Shown in pieces: positions 30,505 through 39,895 of a stretch of DNA of 64,000 nucleotides. How positions within the stretch are numbered: the stretch's first letter is position 1; each line of letters opens with the position of its first letter. Under the pieces are notes generated by a model. It made no database searches. It was not told where the DNA came from and was given only the letters and a program-made list of their open reading frames with translations. The stretch lies in contig NZ_KQ947475.1 in assembly GCF_001506075.1 (NCBI RefSeq), positions 3,168,631 to 3,232,630 of the forward strand, written 5' to 3'. Origin of the DNA: Vibrio sp. MEBiC08052. GTDB taxonomy: Bacteria; Pseudomonadota; Gammaproteobacteria; Enterobacterales; Vibrionaceae. The translations under genes and the position numbers were made by a program.

Positions 30505-31122
30505 TCAGTACATTCGTTCAGAGCATTCATTTAGGACAATGACCACATTCATGTCATATGAACGCTGCACCTGCTCTGCCTGTAGCATCGAAATCCGTTG
30601 GTCGGCATAGCCCAGATTTTCACCGATAATAAATGTCCGTTTCAGTTGACGAACCAGCGCTTGCTGTGCGATTCGATACGGCCCGAGATATTGGTCGGTC
30701 ACTAACGCAACCTTGTCGTGTGCAAACAGAAAATCGAAATCCGGTGACTGGCCATGACTGCTGGTGATATACAGATCGTTCATATCCATGCCGATTTCAG
30801 TAAACAGCATCTGAATCGAACTGATCCCGGGTATGACTTGCCGCTCATCGGGCGGAAAATGCTGGCAGATACGTTTACCGATCCCAAATAACATCGGATC
30901 ACCCGATGCAAGCACTACCACTTGACGCGATGCCAGCTGAGCCAGAGATTGCATGATGACGTCGATACAGCCCGACATCGCAATCCGTTCCCCCTGAAAA
31001 TCAGGAAACAGACGCAATAATCTCGGCCAGCCGACCAACACCTCGGCACGATCAATCAACTGACGTGCGGCGACCGTCATCATGTCATCCCGGCCGGGTC
31101 CGGTGCCGACTACATAAATCAT
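30505..31122 (-). CDS. cbiE: Cobalt-precorrin-7 C5-methyltransferase CbiE
   Basis: 205 residues. [22 protein letters not shown] at the N-terminus, [16 protein letters not shown] and [18 protein letters not shown] are tetrapyrrole methylase motifs of the CbiE type. The ATG overlaps the cbiD stop by four bases. Confidence 0.93.
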   Translation of the reverse strand: MIYVVGTGPGRDDMMTVAARQLIDRAEVLVGWPRLLRLFPDFQGERIAMSGCIDVIMQSLAQLASRQVVVLASGDPMLFGIGKRICQHFPPDERQVIPGISSIQMLFTEIGMDMNDLYITSSHGQSPDFDFLFAHDKVALVTDQYLGPYRIAQQALVRQLKRTFIIGENLGYADQRISMLQAEQVQRSYDMNVVIVLNECSERMY

Positions 31123-32255
31123 TGGTAATCCTCCACAATCTCGTCAATCGGACGATGAGCACCTAAGACCTGATTGTCATAAGAAAACAGCACCACATCA
31201 CACCTGAACGGGCGAGTGGCATAGCGCAGCATGTCTGCGACCCGCGTGCAGATCCGCTGCGCCAGCGCGGTATAAACCGCCTGATAGCCATGCTGTTCAA
31301 TCAATGCCAAGGCTTCTTCGGTAGTCAGGCAGGCATAAACCTGTTGCAACAAGGCATTCGGTGCCCCCAGCAAGGCTAAATGAGTGACCAGTGTTTCCAG
31401 CCGTGCATCGGCAATATGCGAATGGGTATGAAAAACCCCGGCGGCAATCTTAATCAGTTTGCCGATATGCCCGACCAGTAAAACTTGTTCAAATTCAAGA
31501 CGATTCGCCTCTTGCAACATGTAGCCGACAAAATTACTCATAGTCACGACCATCTCGTGATTCAGATGCAGCTGTTGACGCACGAACCGTTCACCATGAT
31601 TGCCCGGTACCAAAATAACCCGACGGTGGCCTTGGGCTTTTTTCTGTTCCAACTCAATGGCTAACGAACGTTTCCAGCTCTCTTCAGACATTGGGGTCAC
31701 AATACCGGAGGTGCCAATAATCGAAATGCCGTTTTCAATCCCGAGCCTGGCATTGTAGGTTTGCCTGGCCCGCTCAATGCCTTCCGGTGCGAAAATCTCG
31801 ACCGTCACGCCTTGATTGGGCCCGATGACCTCACGGACAGCCTGCTCAATGGTATGCCGCGGGGTTTTATTGATTGCCGCAGCGCCGACCGGCAAGCCAA
31901 CCCCTTGCCGTGTCACGGTGCCGACACCTTCCCCGCCGATAATCTCAATCGATGTTCCGGGATTGCGGGTCACCCGGGCAAAAATCAACATTCCGTGGGT
32001 AGCATCGACATCATCCCCGCCATCTTTGCGAATGGCAGCCACCGCCTCAAACTCAGCCACAGATGCTTCTTCAACACTCAAATGCAAGGGAACCCCGGAA
32101 GGCGTCACGATCGAGATTTGATGGATAAGTTGTTGACGCAGCAGCATCAAGGCAGCCACTTTCGCTGCCGCGGTCGCACACGAGCCGGTGGTATAGCCTT
32201 TGCGATAAGCTTTCCCCCGGTGCCAGATAAGATCCTGAAGCGCAGGTTCAGTCAT
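31119..32255 (-). CDS. cbiD: Cobalt-precorrin-5B C1-methyltransferase CbiD
   Basis: 378 residues. The N-terminal [20 protein letters not shown] is the signature of CbiD, with [18 protein letters not shown] and [16 protein letters not shown] further on. It methylates C1 in the anaerobic pathway. The four-base overlap with cbiC continues the tight packing of the operon. Confidence 0.94.
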   Translation of the reverse strand: MTEPALQDLIWHRGKAYRKGYTTGSCATAAAKVAALMLLRQQLIHQISIVTPSGVPLHLSVEEASVAEFEAVAAIRKDGGDDVDATHGMLIFARVTRNPGTSIEIIGGEGVGTVTRQGVGLPVGAAAINKTPRHTIEQAVREVIGPNQGVTVEIFAPEGIERARQTYNARLGIENGISIIGTSGIVTPMSEESWKRSLAIELEQKKAQGHRRVILVPGNHGERFVRQQLHLNHEMVVTMSNFVGYMLQEANRLEFEQVLLVGHIGKLIKIAAGVFHTHSHIADARLETLVTHLALLGAPNALLQQVYACLTTEEALALIEQHGYQAVYTALAQRICTRVADMLRYATRPFRCDVVLFSYDNQVLGAHRPIDEIVEDYQ

Positions 32256-32932
32256 CGCGCCTCCTGCATGTCATACAACACCGCATTGACAATCGCGGCA
32301 GCGACATTACTGCCCCCTTTGCGCCCGAGAGCGGTAATAAAAGGAAAATCGCTGTCATACAGGGCTTGTTTCGATTCAGCCGCACCGACAAAACCAACCG
32401 GAACGCCGATAGTGACAGGCCGGGTTGCTCCGGCACTTTGCAGCAACTGAAACAGTGCCGTCGGGGCATTGCCGAAGACAAACACCGCATTTTCGCTTTC
32501 AGCCAACGCCTTCTCAACCGCTACCATCGAACGGGTTTTGCCTTGTGCCTTGGCCGTCGCTGCCACATCCGGGTCGGCAATATAACAACGCACCTCGCAG
32601 CCAAACTGACGTAACAGAGATTTATTCATACCGGCCAGCACCATGGTGGTGTCGGTATAAAACACACATCCGCCCGCAATCCGAGCCGGTAACTCAGCCA
32701 GAATCGTGGGTGAGAATTTTAAAATTTCCAGCCAGTCAAAGTCGGCGGTGGTGTGAATCGCCCGGGTAATGATTTTTTTCTCAAGCGGATGATGGAAACG
32801 ATAGGTCGGAAAATCGGTCTCAATGATCTGATCAATGATCTCGAAACTGGTCGATTCAATTTGCTGCGGCTGTTGAATAAAGGATTGCGGTTGCTGACTT
32901 GTTGTCTGGCATCGGTTTGGGTTCGCTTTCAT
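32252..32932 (-). CDS. cbiC: Cobalt-precorrin-8 methylmutase CbiC
   Basis: 226 residues from the ATG at 32932; a TTG start at 32968 would add 12 residues and cannot be excluded. The catalytic histidine lies in [11 protein letters not shown], followed by [27 protein letters not shown] and [13 protein letters not shown], all typical of CbiC/CobH, which moves the C11 methyl to C12. The Gln/Ser-rich first 30 residues are not conserved. First gene of the operon, behind a cobalamin riboswitch. Confidence 0.92.
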   Translation of the reverse strand: MKANPNRCQTTSQQPQSFIQQPQQIESTSFEIIDQIIETDFPTYRFHHPLEKKIITRAIHTTADFDWLEILKFSPTILAELPARIAGGCVFYTDTTMVLAGMNKSLLRQFGCEVRCYIADPDVAATAKAQGKTRSMVAVEKALAESENAVFVFGNAPTALFQLLQSAGATRPVTIGVPVGFVGAAESKQALYDSDFPFITALGRKGGSNVAAAIVNAVLYDMQEAR

Positions 32933-33094
32933 AGACCACCAATCACTGTTTAACTGAGAAAGGTTCAACCAAGACCGGTTTAACCAAGTTCTGTTCTACT
33001 GGTGAATTGCGGGTATAAAGCAACCGCCCCCAAATCGACGATTTGAAGGCTGTACCCTACTCGCTTCCCACCGAAGGAGTTACGGAATTGCTTT

Positions 33095-33246
33095 GACTCG
33101 TCTTCTGACTTAGCTTCAACCTTCCTGATCCCTTCCCGTTTGCACAGTGGTTTAATCAGGTCGTCAGCATTACAGCAACGGGGGCTGTGGAGGAATTGCA
33201 CCTCACTTCCGATCCGTATCCAAATTGCCTCAATGTGTTGCGAGTC
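33095..33246 (-). promoter_or_regulatory. Cobalamin riboswitch upstream of the cbi operon
   Basis: Read on the minus strand. The 5' arm of P1, GACTCG, lies at 33241-33246 and pairs with CGAGTC at the 3' end (33095-33100). Between them are a conserved core CCACAGCCCCCGTTGCTGTAA (33170-33190, a slightly varied form of the adenosylcobalamin core), CCACTGTGCAAACGGGAAGG, and the B12 box AAGTCAGAAGACGAGTC at 33095-33111 (consensus AGCCAGGAGACC). The expression platform to cbiC (32933-33094) holds a CAAATC/GATTTG hairpin at 33031-33045 without a U-run, so the control may act on translation or through Rho. Binding of adenosylcobalamin would lower cbi expression. An open frame crossing this RNA (32980-33306) is not a gene. 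Confidence 0.88.
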
Positions 33247-33489
33247 GTTCTTGCCGAACATTGACAGGCCGTCACTTTGGGAGGTTGAATATCGGATTAT
33301 CATCAAAGCAATGATGTTTATTCGTCTGAGTACACTGACATAATGTTCTCAGATTGCATTGATAATCATCAATTTATCGTCACATAGTCCAGCGATGTGG
33401 ATTGTTCAACGATACATCACCTGCCCGAAAAATATTCGCCTATGCATATAAACCCCCGTCTGGATCAACGATCTTTTCTGACGGGCAGT

Positions 33490-33533
33490 GTTCAATAAAC
33501 GAAAAGTTCAATAAACGAAAAGTTTAATAAGCC
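33490..33533 (+). repeat. 16-bp tandem repeat upstream of cobA
   Basis: GTTCAATAAACGAAAA occurs twice in perfect tandem (33490-33505, 33506-33521), followed by a partial third copy (GTTTAATAAGCC). It ends about 40 bp before cobA. The role is unknown; repeated regulator binding or simple slippage are both possible. Confidence 0.75.
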
Positions 33534-33574
33534 TAACGGTCACTCCGACCAATAAATCAACATGAGGTAAAACG

Positions 33575-34351
33575 ATGAAAGGCAAAGTATGGTTGGTAGG
33601 CGCCGGGCCGGGCGATCCGACGTTACTGACAGTGAAAGCACTTTACTGCATTCGTCAGGCCGAAGTGATCGTCTATGACCGTCTGGTCAGTGATGAGATT
33701 TTGCAGGAAGCACCATCCCACTGCAAAATGGTCAATGTCGGCAAATTACCTAATTATCATCCCATTCCTCAGGATGATATCAATGACTGCCTGATCCAGT
33801 TTGCGTTGCAGGGGCACAATGTGGTGCGTTTGAAAGGTGGCGATCCTTATGTGTTCGGCCGCGGTGGCGAAGAAGCCGAGGCGCTGGCAGAGTTGGATAT
33901 TCCGTTTGAAGTGATTCCCGGTATCAGTTCAGCGATTGGCGGACTCGCCTATGCAGGAATTCCGGTCACACATCGTGATTGTGCGTCTTCTTTTCATGTG
34001 GTGACCGGCCATTTGAAACAGGGTAAAGACCCGCTCGACTGGACACAGTTTTCCAGACTGGACGGGACGCTGGTGATTCTTATGGGCATGAGCCAAATCA
34101 AACATATCTGCCAACAACTGGTGGACGGTGGCAAACCGGTCAGTACCCCGGCGGCGGTGGTTCGTTATGCCAGCCGCGACAATCAGCAAGTTGTCACCGG
34201 AACTGTTGCCAATATTGCCCAGCGTGTAGAAGAAGCTCAGATCAAATCTCCGGCATTGATTGTGATTGGCGGTGTTGCGGCAAAACATACCACACTTTCG
34301 TTTCAGACCACTTGTCGCCATATCAGTGAGTTAGCGGAGTTCGTAGAATAG
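33575..34351 (+). CDS. cobA: Uroporphyrinogen-III C-methyltransferase CobA
   Basis: 258 residues. [57 protein letters not shown] and PVTHRDCASSFHVVTGH are the full set of SUMT motifs. It makes precorrin-2 from uroporphyrinogen III, the entry to the cobalamin and siroheme routes. Lacking the CysG dehydrogenase/ferrochelatase half, it is a stand-alone SUMT. Divergent from the cbi operon; ribosome site GAGGTAAAACG. Confidence 0.94.
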   Translation: MKGKVWLVGAGPGDPTLLTVKALYCIRQAEVIVYDRLVSDEILQEAPSHCKMVNVGKLPNYHPIPQDDINDCLIQFALQGHNVVRLKGGDPYVFGRGGEEAEALAELDIPFEVIPGISSAIGGLAYAGIPVTHRDCASSFHVVTGHLKQGKDPLDWTQFSRLDGTLVILMGMSQIKHICQQLVDGGKPVSTPAAVVRYASRDNQQVVTGTVANIAQRVEEAQIKSPALIVIGGVAAKHTTLSFQTTCRHISELAEFVE

Positions 34352-34374
34352 TCGTGATAAGAACATCCTGACCG

Positions 34375-34983
34375 TCAAACCGTTAGCGGACATGCAATAC
34401 TGTTAACGGTCAGATAAGACTGCCCCTGATAGCGGTTGAGGGTGAGATGCGTGACACTCTGGTTCGGAATCGCCAGTCCGGTATACCACTGCGGGTTACG
34501 CCAATCTAACCCGAGTACATGCGCCAGTATGTAGCGAATCGGCCCGCCATGGGCGATGATCAGGGTATCATGCTGACACTGTTCAATCAGGGCTTCCCAC
34601 GCTTGGGTCACTCGTGCTACACCGTGAGCCAATGGCTCAGCATCCGGCAAAGGCGCATGCGCCGGGTTCGCCCAGAAATGTTCTAAGGTTTCCCATTCGT
34701 CTTGCAACGCATCAAACGGCACCCCGTCAAACCGACCGAAATTCTGCTCTTTGAACCGTTCATCTACCGTTAAATTCAGGGCAGGATTCAATGCAGTTAA
34801 TTGTTCCGCCAGGTAGCGGCAACGGGTTAAAGGCGAGGTATAGATGGTCTGAAACTGATAATGGGTCAGTAAAGCACGCGCCATAGTTTGTTGGGTCACT
34901 TCATCGACACGGACATCCGTATGCCCGTTCAGTGCCGGTTTGCCTTCGGTTTTCCCGTGTCGCAGCAAATATAAGTGAATCAT
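34375..34983 (-). CDS. cobC: Alpha-ribazole phosphatase-like histidine phosphatase (CobC)
   Basis: 202 residues from the ATG at 34983 (AAAGGAAACCAG). The LLRHGKTEG motif with the phospho-accepting histidine, the P-L-x-RC element (SPLTRC) and IIAHGGPIRYILAH identify the histidine phosphatase branch. Its position opposite cobA, next to the cbi operon, favours alpha-ribazole-5'-phosphate phosphatase of the nucleotide loop pathway. Convergent with cobA (23 bp gap). Confidence 0.8.
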   Translation of the reverse strand: MIHLYLLRHGKTEGKPALNGHTDVRVDEVTQQTMARALLTHYQFQTIYTSPLTRCRYLAEQLTALNPALNLTVDERFKEQNFGRFDGVPFDALQDEWETLEHFWANPAHAPLPDAEPLAHGVARVTQAWEALIEQCQHDTLIIAHGGPIRYILAHVLGLDWRNPQWYTGLAIPNQSVTHLTLNRYQGQSYLTVNSIACPLTV

Positions 34984-35384
34984 CTGGTTTCCTTTGATAT
35001 ACAGGCAACTAAGCATAGCAATTTCTGCAAAAAGTACACTCGATTTTCAGAACTGAACAGCGCAGCCATTTTTGCAACAACCAACCTTCCTGAAATGAAT
35101 TTGTGAGCAGTTCAATAGTTCGGATGAATATTTCATCCGGTTGCATAATTCTCATCCCTAATTCGGTGACTGTTCTCACAAAAAAGTTGGCGCATACAAT
35201 TCTACGCCTGCCGTATTCCTCCCGGTCATTTGAACCAGTGGATGAGCACTCCGCCATGATTTGTTTCTATGATAATGGGTGTTGATATGTTGCAAGCATC
35301 AGTTTGCCAATGATTGAGTGACATATTGACGGAACACATGGTAACGGAACAATCAAGACAAATTGAAATGGTTAGGATGAGAAT
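34984..35384. promoter_or_regulatory. Upstream region of the amylase gene with a perfect 19-bp palindrome
   Basis: About 400 bp. At 35121-35139 there is CGGATGAA-TAT-TTCATCCG. The GGATGA half-sites facing each other resemble the core of MalT boxes, which would suit a starch enzyme, but the site lies 245 bp upstream of the amylase gene. Open frames through this region (35009-35257 minus, 35103-35285 plus) look like chance. The ribosome site AGGATGAGAAT precedes the ATG at 35385. Confidence 0.4.
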
Positions 35385-37424
35385 ATGAACAACAAACTAT
35401 CGACCGGGATCATGCTATGCAGCTGCCTGTTGGGGATCTCTCCGGCATATGCACAGGATGCGCCCAAAACCGCCTTTGTTCATCTATTTGAATGGAGCTG
35501 GTCTGACATTGCGACCGAGTGTGAAGACTTTCTGGGGCCAAAAGGGTTTGCGGCTGTCCAGATTTCGCCACCGCAGAAGAGTATTGATAACCCAGCCTGG
35601 TGGTCTCGTTATCAGCCGATGAGTTACCAGTTTGATAACCGCAGTGGTAACCGCGAGCAGTTCAAAGATATGGTCAGTCGCTGTAAAGCGTCCGGCGTTG
35701 ATATTTATCTCGATGCTGTCATCAATCATATGGCCGCGTTAAATCGCAACTTCCCCGATGTGCCTTATGGCCCCAACGATTTTCACAACTGTACCGGCAA
35801 TATTAATTACGGGAATCGCTGGCAAGTGCAAAACTGCGATTTGGTTGGGCTGAATGACTTAAAAACCGAATCAGACTATGTGCGGCAAAAAATTGCGGAC
35901 TATATGAATGATGCCATCAGTATGGGGGTTGCCGGTTTCCGAATTGACGCAGCCAAACATATTCCGGCAGGCGATATTGCTGCGATAAAAAGTAAACTCA
36001 ACGGCAATCCATACATCTTTCAGGAAGTGATTGGGGCAGGCGGCGAGCCGATCCAGCCTTCAGAATATATTGGCAATGGGGATGTCACGGAGTTTAACTT
36101 TGCCCGTACCCTTGGCAGTAAATTTAAAAACGGCCACATCAATGAGCTGAAAGAGTTGAATCATTGGAGCGGCTGGCTCCCCAGCAATGATGCCGTCGTA
36201 TTCGTCACCAACCATGATGATGAACGCACCAATGCCAGCAACGAGTTAACCTATAAAGACCAAGGCAATTTATACATGCTCGGCAATGTGTTTATGTTGG
36301 CCTACCCTTACGGTTATCCGAAAATTATGTCCGGCTATCAATTTAATCACAGTGATGATGCACCACCGGCGACTGGCGTCCACTCAGGGAATGCCTGCCG
36401 CTTTAATGGCGGAGACTGGATCTGTACCCATCAATGGCGCGGTGTTGCCAATATGGTTGCCTTTCGCAACGTCACCGCCACGCAGCAACAAGTCACTCAC
36501 TGGTGGGATAACGGTAGCAATCAGATCGCGTTCGGCCGTGGCGGACTTGGGTTTGTCGTCATTAACCGCAGTGATACCGCGGCACTGGACAAAACACTGA
36601 ATACCGGCATGCCTGAAGGGGACTACTGCGATATTATCTCCGGTAATTTTGACCCGAATAATGGTGCGTGCAGCGGCAATATCATTCACGTGGATAGTCA
36701 GGGTAACGCCACATTTAATGTCCCTTTGCAAAATGCGGCTGCGATTCACATGGGGGCAAAAATCGATGGCGGAACAACACCACCGCAACCGAATGAACCC
36801 GTTCCTGCAACAGCAGTGAGTGCACAGGCGATCTGCTACTACGACAAAAATACCGCGTTTAATACACCTGCGATCTATTACTGGAATGTTGCCCCGGCAG
36901 GCGCATTAAAAGCAACCACTTGGCCCGGGGTCGCGATGACGAAAAATGGTGATTTTGCTTGCTTTGAACCCGGAGCCCAGCTCACGACAGTTAACGTAAT
37001 TTTCTCGGATCAGGGAGCCTCTAAAACCGTTGATCTCACCACTCAATCCGGTACTTGTTACATGAACGGCAACTGGAAATCGCTGAGTGGGTGTGGCTTT
37101 ACCATTAAACCCGGAGATAACGATCATCCTACGGTGCAAAATAACAAAGTGTGTTATGACAACCGGCAGGACTTTAACCAACCTTATCTTTACTTCTGGA
37201 ATGTCAAAGCAGCCTCTCCTGTCAATGCGGTATCGTGGCCGGGTGTTGCCATGACGAAGGAAAACAACAGCTATTGCTACGATTTCAATCAGGAACTCGC
37301 TTCCCTGAATGTGATTTTTAGTGACAATGGCAGCCGCCAGAGCAACGATTTATCGGCAGCACCACCAAAGCTCTGTTATCAAGACAGTCAGTGGCAGGAA
37401 ATGACTGCATGTAGTATGAACTAA
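35385..37424 (+). CDS. Secreted alpha-amylase (GH13) with repeated starch-binding modules
   Basis: 679 residues. Signal peptide (cleavage near AYA, residue 23). GH13 barrel about 27-385 with the catalytic residues Asp188 in GFRIDAAKH, Glu214 in IFQEVIG and Asp278 in FVTNHDDE; AVINHMA supplies the first conserved region. A beta domain C follows (to about 465). Two homologous modules of about 90 residues close the protein (about 483-570 and 590-679), each with ICYYD or VCYDN, a Y-W-N-V segment, TTWPGVAMT or VSWPGVAMT and NVIFSD; these look like CBM26-type starch-binding modules. The enzyme would hydrolyse starch outside the cell. No terminator of good quality seen downstream. Confidence 0.93.
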   Translation: MNNKLSTGIMLCSCLLGISPAYAQDAPKTAFVHLFEWSWSDIATECEDFLGPKGFAAVQISPPQKSIDNPAWWSRYQPMSYQFDNRSGNREQFKDMVSRCKASGVDIYLDAVINHMAALNRNFPDVPYGPNDFHNCTGNINYGNRWQVQNCDLVGLNDLKTESDYVRQKIADYMNDAISMGVAGFRIDAAKHIPAGDIAAIKSKLNGNPYIFQEVIGAGGEPIQPSEYIGNGDVTEFNFARTLGSKFKNGHINELKELNHWSGWLPSNDAVVFVTNHDDERTNASNELTYKDQGNLYMLGNVFMLAYPYGYPKIMSGYQFNHSDDAPPATGVHSGNACRFNGGDWICTHQWRGVANMVAFRNVTATQQQVTHWWDNGSNQIAFGRGGLGFVVINRSDTAALDKTLNTGMPEGDYCDIISGNFDPNNGACSGNIIHVDSQGNATFNVPLQNAAAIHMGAKIDGGTTPPQPNEPVPATAVSAQAICYYDKNTAFNTPAIYYWNVAPAGALKATTWPGVAMTKNGDFACFEPGAQLTTVNVIFSDQGASKTVDLTTQSGTCYMNGNWKSLSGCGFTIKPGDNDHPTVQNNKVCYDNRQDFNQPYLYFWNVKAASPVNAVSWPGVAMTKENNSYCYDFNQELASLNVIFSDNGSRQSNDLSAAPPKLCYQDSQWQEMTACSMN

Positions 37425-37560
37425 GTTATACGCACCGTCCGTTATATCATGCGTTATATATTGTGGGGCCGGGAGAAGATGAAGCAGCTACGGCTGGCCC
37501 TTGGAGCACTGAAGCTTCATCCATGTCAGTCATATCTTTACCCGTGCCCCCGAATATGTT

Positions 37561-38352
37561 TCACGGCAGTAAACGCTCGTCCATATGGGCAGAAAAGCCG
37601 CTCAATTGTGGGTTAATATCTGATTTCAACGTTAAGGACGGAATATCATAAGCCCCGCCATTCTGAGTAAGGTAAGGAATCGGATCAGTTGTTGCTATGC
37701 TATCCAAACGTGCAAACAAATCAGCACAGGTCTGTTCAAAGCGAACCTCATCCATTTTCCCGACCCGATACATCACATAAGGAGGTAAGACTTGAAAACC
37801 GGGATAAAATAATATGCCGTGATGAATCGGAAACAGAATGTCATCAATCGGTCCGTTGACTCCCCGTGCGCTGTAGTGGGATTCCCAACCTCCGGCTGTC
37901 ACAACTAACATCGCGCGCTTGCCAGATAAGCGCCCTTCTCCGTAGCGATCGCCCCAATGAGTATCAGAATGCTCGCCATATCCATAAGCAAAGCCATACG
38001 CATAGACACGTTCAAACCAGCCTTTCATGATCGCCGGCATGGAAAACCACCATAACGGAAACTGAAATATGACATGGTCAGCCCATAATAATTTTTCTTG
38101 TTCCTTGGCAATATCAAGCGATTGAGTACCACTTTCATAGGCATGTTTCGAATCGAGTGACGGGTGAAATGGTTCAGATGGGTCTTTGGATATCACATCG
38201 TGTCGATCCAGAACGGCTTTCCAGTTCATCTCATATAAGTCTGATACTTGTACCGAATGGCCGGTGGCTCGTAAGTGATCAACCATTTGAACTTTTAGAG
38301 CATGATTTAGTGACTGGGGCTCGGGGTGTGCATAAACAATCAATATATTCAT
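37561..38352 (-). CDS. NAD(P)H-dependent flavoprotein oxidoreductase (NQO1/MdaB-like)
   Basis: 263 residues with the flavodoxin-like start MNILIVYAHPEPQSLNHAL (FAD or FMN phosphate loop) and HVIFQFPLWWFSMPAIMKGWFERVYAYGF, the hallmark of NQO1-type quinone reductases. GGWESHYSARGVNG matches the segment near the active site. It would carry out two-electron reduction of quinones or related electrophiles in the cytoplasm. It is divergent from a LysR-type gene that probably controls it. Length is slightly above the usual 200-240. Confidence 0.85.
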   Translation of the reverse strand: MNILIVYAHPEPQSLNHALKVQMVDHLRATGHSVQVSDLYEMNWKAVLDRHDVISKDPSEPFHPSLDSKHAYESGTQSLDIAKEQEKLLWADHVIFQFPLWWFSMPAIMKGWFERVYAYGFAYGYGEHSDTHWGDRYGEGRLSGKRAMLVVTAGGWESHYSARGVNGPIDDILFPIHHGILFYPGFQVLPPYVMYRVGKMDEVRFEQTCADLFARLDSIATTDPIPYLTQNGGAYDIPSLTLKSDINPQLSGFSAHMDERLLP

Positions 38353-38406
38353 CGAATAACTTCCTCAGATAAGTTGGTGATTCATCTTAGGAAGACATCT
38401 GTTATA

Positions 38407-38424
38407 GTTGAAATTAATTTCTAC
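38407..38424. promoter_or_regulatory. LysR-type operator candidate between divergent genes
   Basis: GTTGAAATTAATTTCTAC is an 18-bp palindrome with a single pair of mismatched positions, containing a T-N11-A LysR box. It lies 54 bp before the oxidoreductase ATG and 17 bp before the LysR ATG, where a self-regulating LysR protein would bind. Confidence 0.55.
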
Positions 38425-38440
38425 AATAGCTGTTATTAGT

Positions 38441-39346
38441 ATGGTTAATTTTAATAATCTCGATCTGAATTTACTCCGAACATTAGATGTGCTTTTAGCA
38501 GAGCATAATGTGACTCGTGCAGCTGAACGACTCAATTTATCACAGCCTTCTGTCAGCGTTCATTTAAGTAAATTGAGAATGCTATTTAACGATCAATTGC
38601 TCATTCCAAGTTCGAGAGGCATGCGGCCAACCGTCTTTGCAGAAGAGATACGACTCCCGCTTCGGCAGGCATTATCTGCTGTAGAAACTGCGCTGAATCA
38701 CTCGTTAACCTTTCATCCTGAGCAATTCGACAAAACGTGGAAATTAGCGGCCGCCGATTACGCAGAGCAGGTCGCCATTCAGCCGGTGATGAATCGCATT
38801 TTAGGGATGTCATCGCATTGCCGTTTATCGATCAGCCATATGATCCCCGAACGACTACCGCAACAGTTAGAGCGTGGTGAAGTCGATCTTGCCTTTCACT
38901 TGCGGGAAGATTCATTGGGCGCCCTGAAAAGTCGGACCGTATTGAAAGAAACGTATGTTTTAACCGGAAGACGCAATCACCCGGTGTTGCAAGAAGCAAT
39001 TGATTTGCCTCGTTTCTGCCAACTCTCTCACGCGATTGTTTCACCGAATGGCGGGGGGTTTATGGGAGTGACCGATGAGATTCTCAAGCAACAGGGACAG
39101 AGCAGAAATGTGGTCCTTTCGGTGCCTCATTTTCAGTCGCTCATCACTGCATTAAAGCAATCAGATTTAGTCGCCTTGGTTCCTTCAAGGCTCGTCACAA
39201 ATGATCCTGAACTGAGAGTCATTGCTGCACCGATTGATTTACCGACATTTGAACTCGTTATGCTTTGGCATGAGCGCTCGCACCACGACCCGGCACATCA
39301 ATGGTTAAGAAACCAATTTTCATCCAGTCATATATCTCCTGATTGA
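38441..39346 (+). CDS. LysR-family transcriptional regulator
   Basis: 301 residues from the ATG at 38441; a TTG 33 bp upstream is in frame but falls in the palindrome. The N-terminal winged HTH is standard: NLLRTLDVLLAEHNVTRAAERLNLSQPSVSVHLSKLR, with the sequence of NodD/LinR-like regulators. The rest is a periplasmic-binding-like effector domain. Divergent placement suggests control of the adjacent quinone reductase in response to an aromatic or quinone compound. Confidence 0.88.
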   Translation: MVNFNNLDLNLLRTLDVLLAEHNVTRAAERLNLSQPSVSVHLSKLRMLFNDQLLIPSSRGMRPTVFAEEIRLPLRQALSAVETALNHSLTFHPEQFDKTWKLAAADYAEQVAIQPVMNRILGMSSHCRLSISHMIPERLPQQLERGEVDLAFHLREDSLGALKSRTVLKETYVLTGRRNHPVLQEAIDLPRFCQLSHAIVSPNGGGFMGVTDEILKQQGQSRNVVLSVPHFQSLITALKQSDLVALVPSRLVTNDPELRVIAAPIDLPTFELVMLWHERSHHDPAHQWLRNQFSSSHISPD

Positions 39347-39423
39347 TGCCCGAGTGCTGACATCATAGCAAGGGGGTTTCCTGATACGCCAAAACAAACG
39401 AATGGGAGGATGAACACTAATCA

Positions 39424-39557
39424 TTCCATCAGAAAAGTGAACTGACTCGAAAAACCTCATACTTTTTCAATAGTCGTGGCTATTGTTCTAACCGGGGATG
39501 TTCATTAACCTAATCCAGTACCGGAAACATTCCGGGATGGGATTGGTCCCTTTCCGT
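39424..39557 (+). repeat. Left copy of a T6SS-associated boundary segment
   Basis: This stretch, from ATTCCATCAGAAAAGTGAAC through CCGGAA-ACA-TTCCGG to GATTGGTCCCTTTCCG, is closely similar to 46540-46664 joined directly to 46827-46845 (about 80 to 85 percent identity by eye). In the right copy, 162 bp are inserted after GATTGGTCCC. The homologous order continues into the small-gene remnant that follows. Confidence 0.8.
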
Positions 39558-39593
39558 GGTGAAACAACATCATCGATTTTACTTGGCGTTCAT

Positions 39594-39653
39594 ATGTTCG
39601 CAACCACTCACTATTGCCGGTATCATGAAGAAGGTGATGAAAGCCTTTTATAA
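39594..39653 (+). pseudogene. Internally deleted copy of the 64-residue small gene
   Basis: The 19 codons MFATTHYCRYHEEGDESLL match the first residues and the last 16 of the intact gene at 46880-47074 (TTHYCQYHEDGDESFV), with the middle missing. Start and stop codons survive in frame. It may not be expressed; its upstream sequence is homologous to that of the intact copy. Confidence 0.75.
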
Positions 39654-39664
39654 AAACCAATCGC

Positions 39665-39703
39665 ACAAATACCCATCATATAAAAAACATGATGGGTATT
39701 TGT
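39665..39703. terminator. Perfect 15-bp hairpin after the small-gene remnant
   Basis: ACAAATACCCATCAT, a 9-nt A-rich loop, ATGATGGGTATTTGT. It lies between the remnant and the convergent immunity-gene remnant, in the same relative place as the hairpin at 47099-47118 in the right copy, and so may be a two-way terminator. Confidence 0.65.
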
Positions 39704-39746
39704 GATCAACGGATAGCTTTGAGTGATGCTGATTAATAAAAAGATA

Positions 39747-39895
39747 TCATTTACTATTTTTGGAATAATCAGCACTTTTAATAAAAAAGAGTAAACAGAT
39801 AATAAAAAATAGTAAACAAACGACCATCCATAATATCACCCAAAAAACCAATTCCAGATACTCTATATGGTATATTGTGCAAGTTCCAACAACAG
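39747..39895 (-). pseudogene. 3' fragment of the small membrane gene found intact at 45145
   Basis: Read on the minus strand the sequence ends in IEYLELVFWVIL...FFIK...YSKNSK and a TGA, matching the last 45 or so residues of the 88-residue protein at 45145-45411, with a nearby frameshift and a short duplicated segment. Homology stops at about 39895, where the non-coding sequence ahead of the xylan genes begins. Confidence 0.75.

Noticed and set aside
32980..33306. 108-codon open frame on the minus strand
   Set aside because: It runs across the cobalamin riboswitch; the DNA shows RNA core motifs and P1 pairing instead of coding features.
35009..35257. 82-codon minus-strand frame in the amylase upstream region
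   Set aside because: No ribosome site or family; overlaps a palindromic site and an opposite-strand frame.
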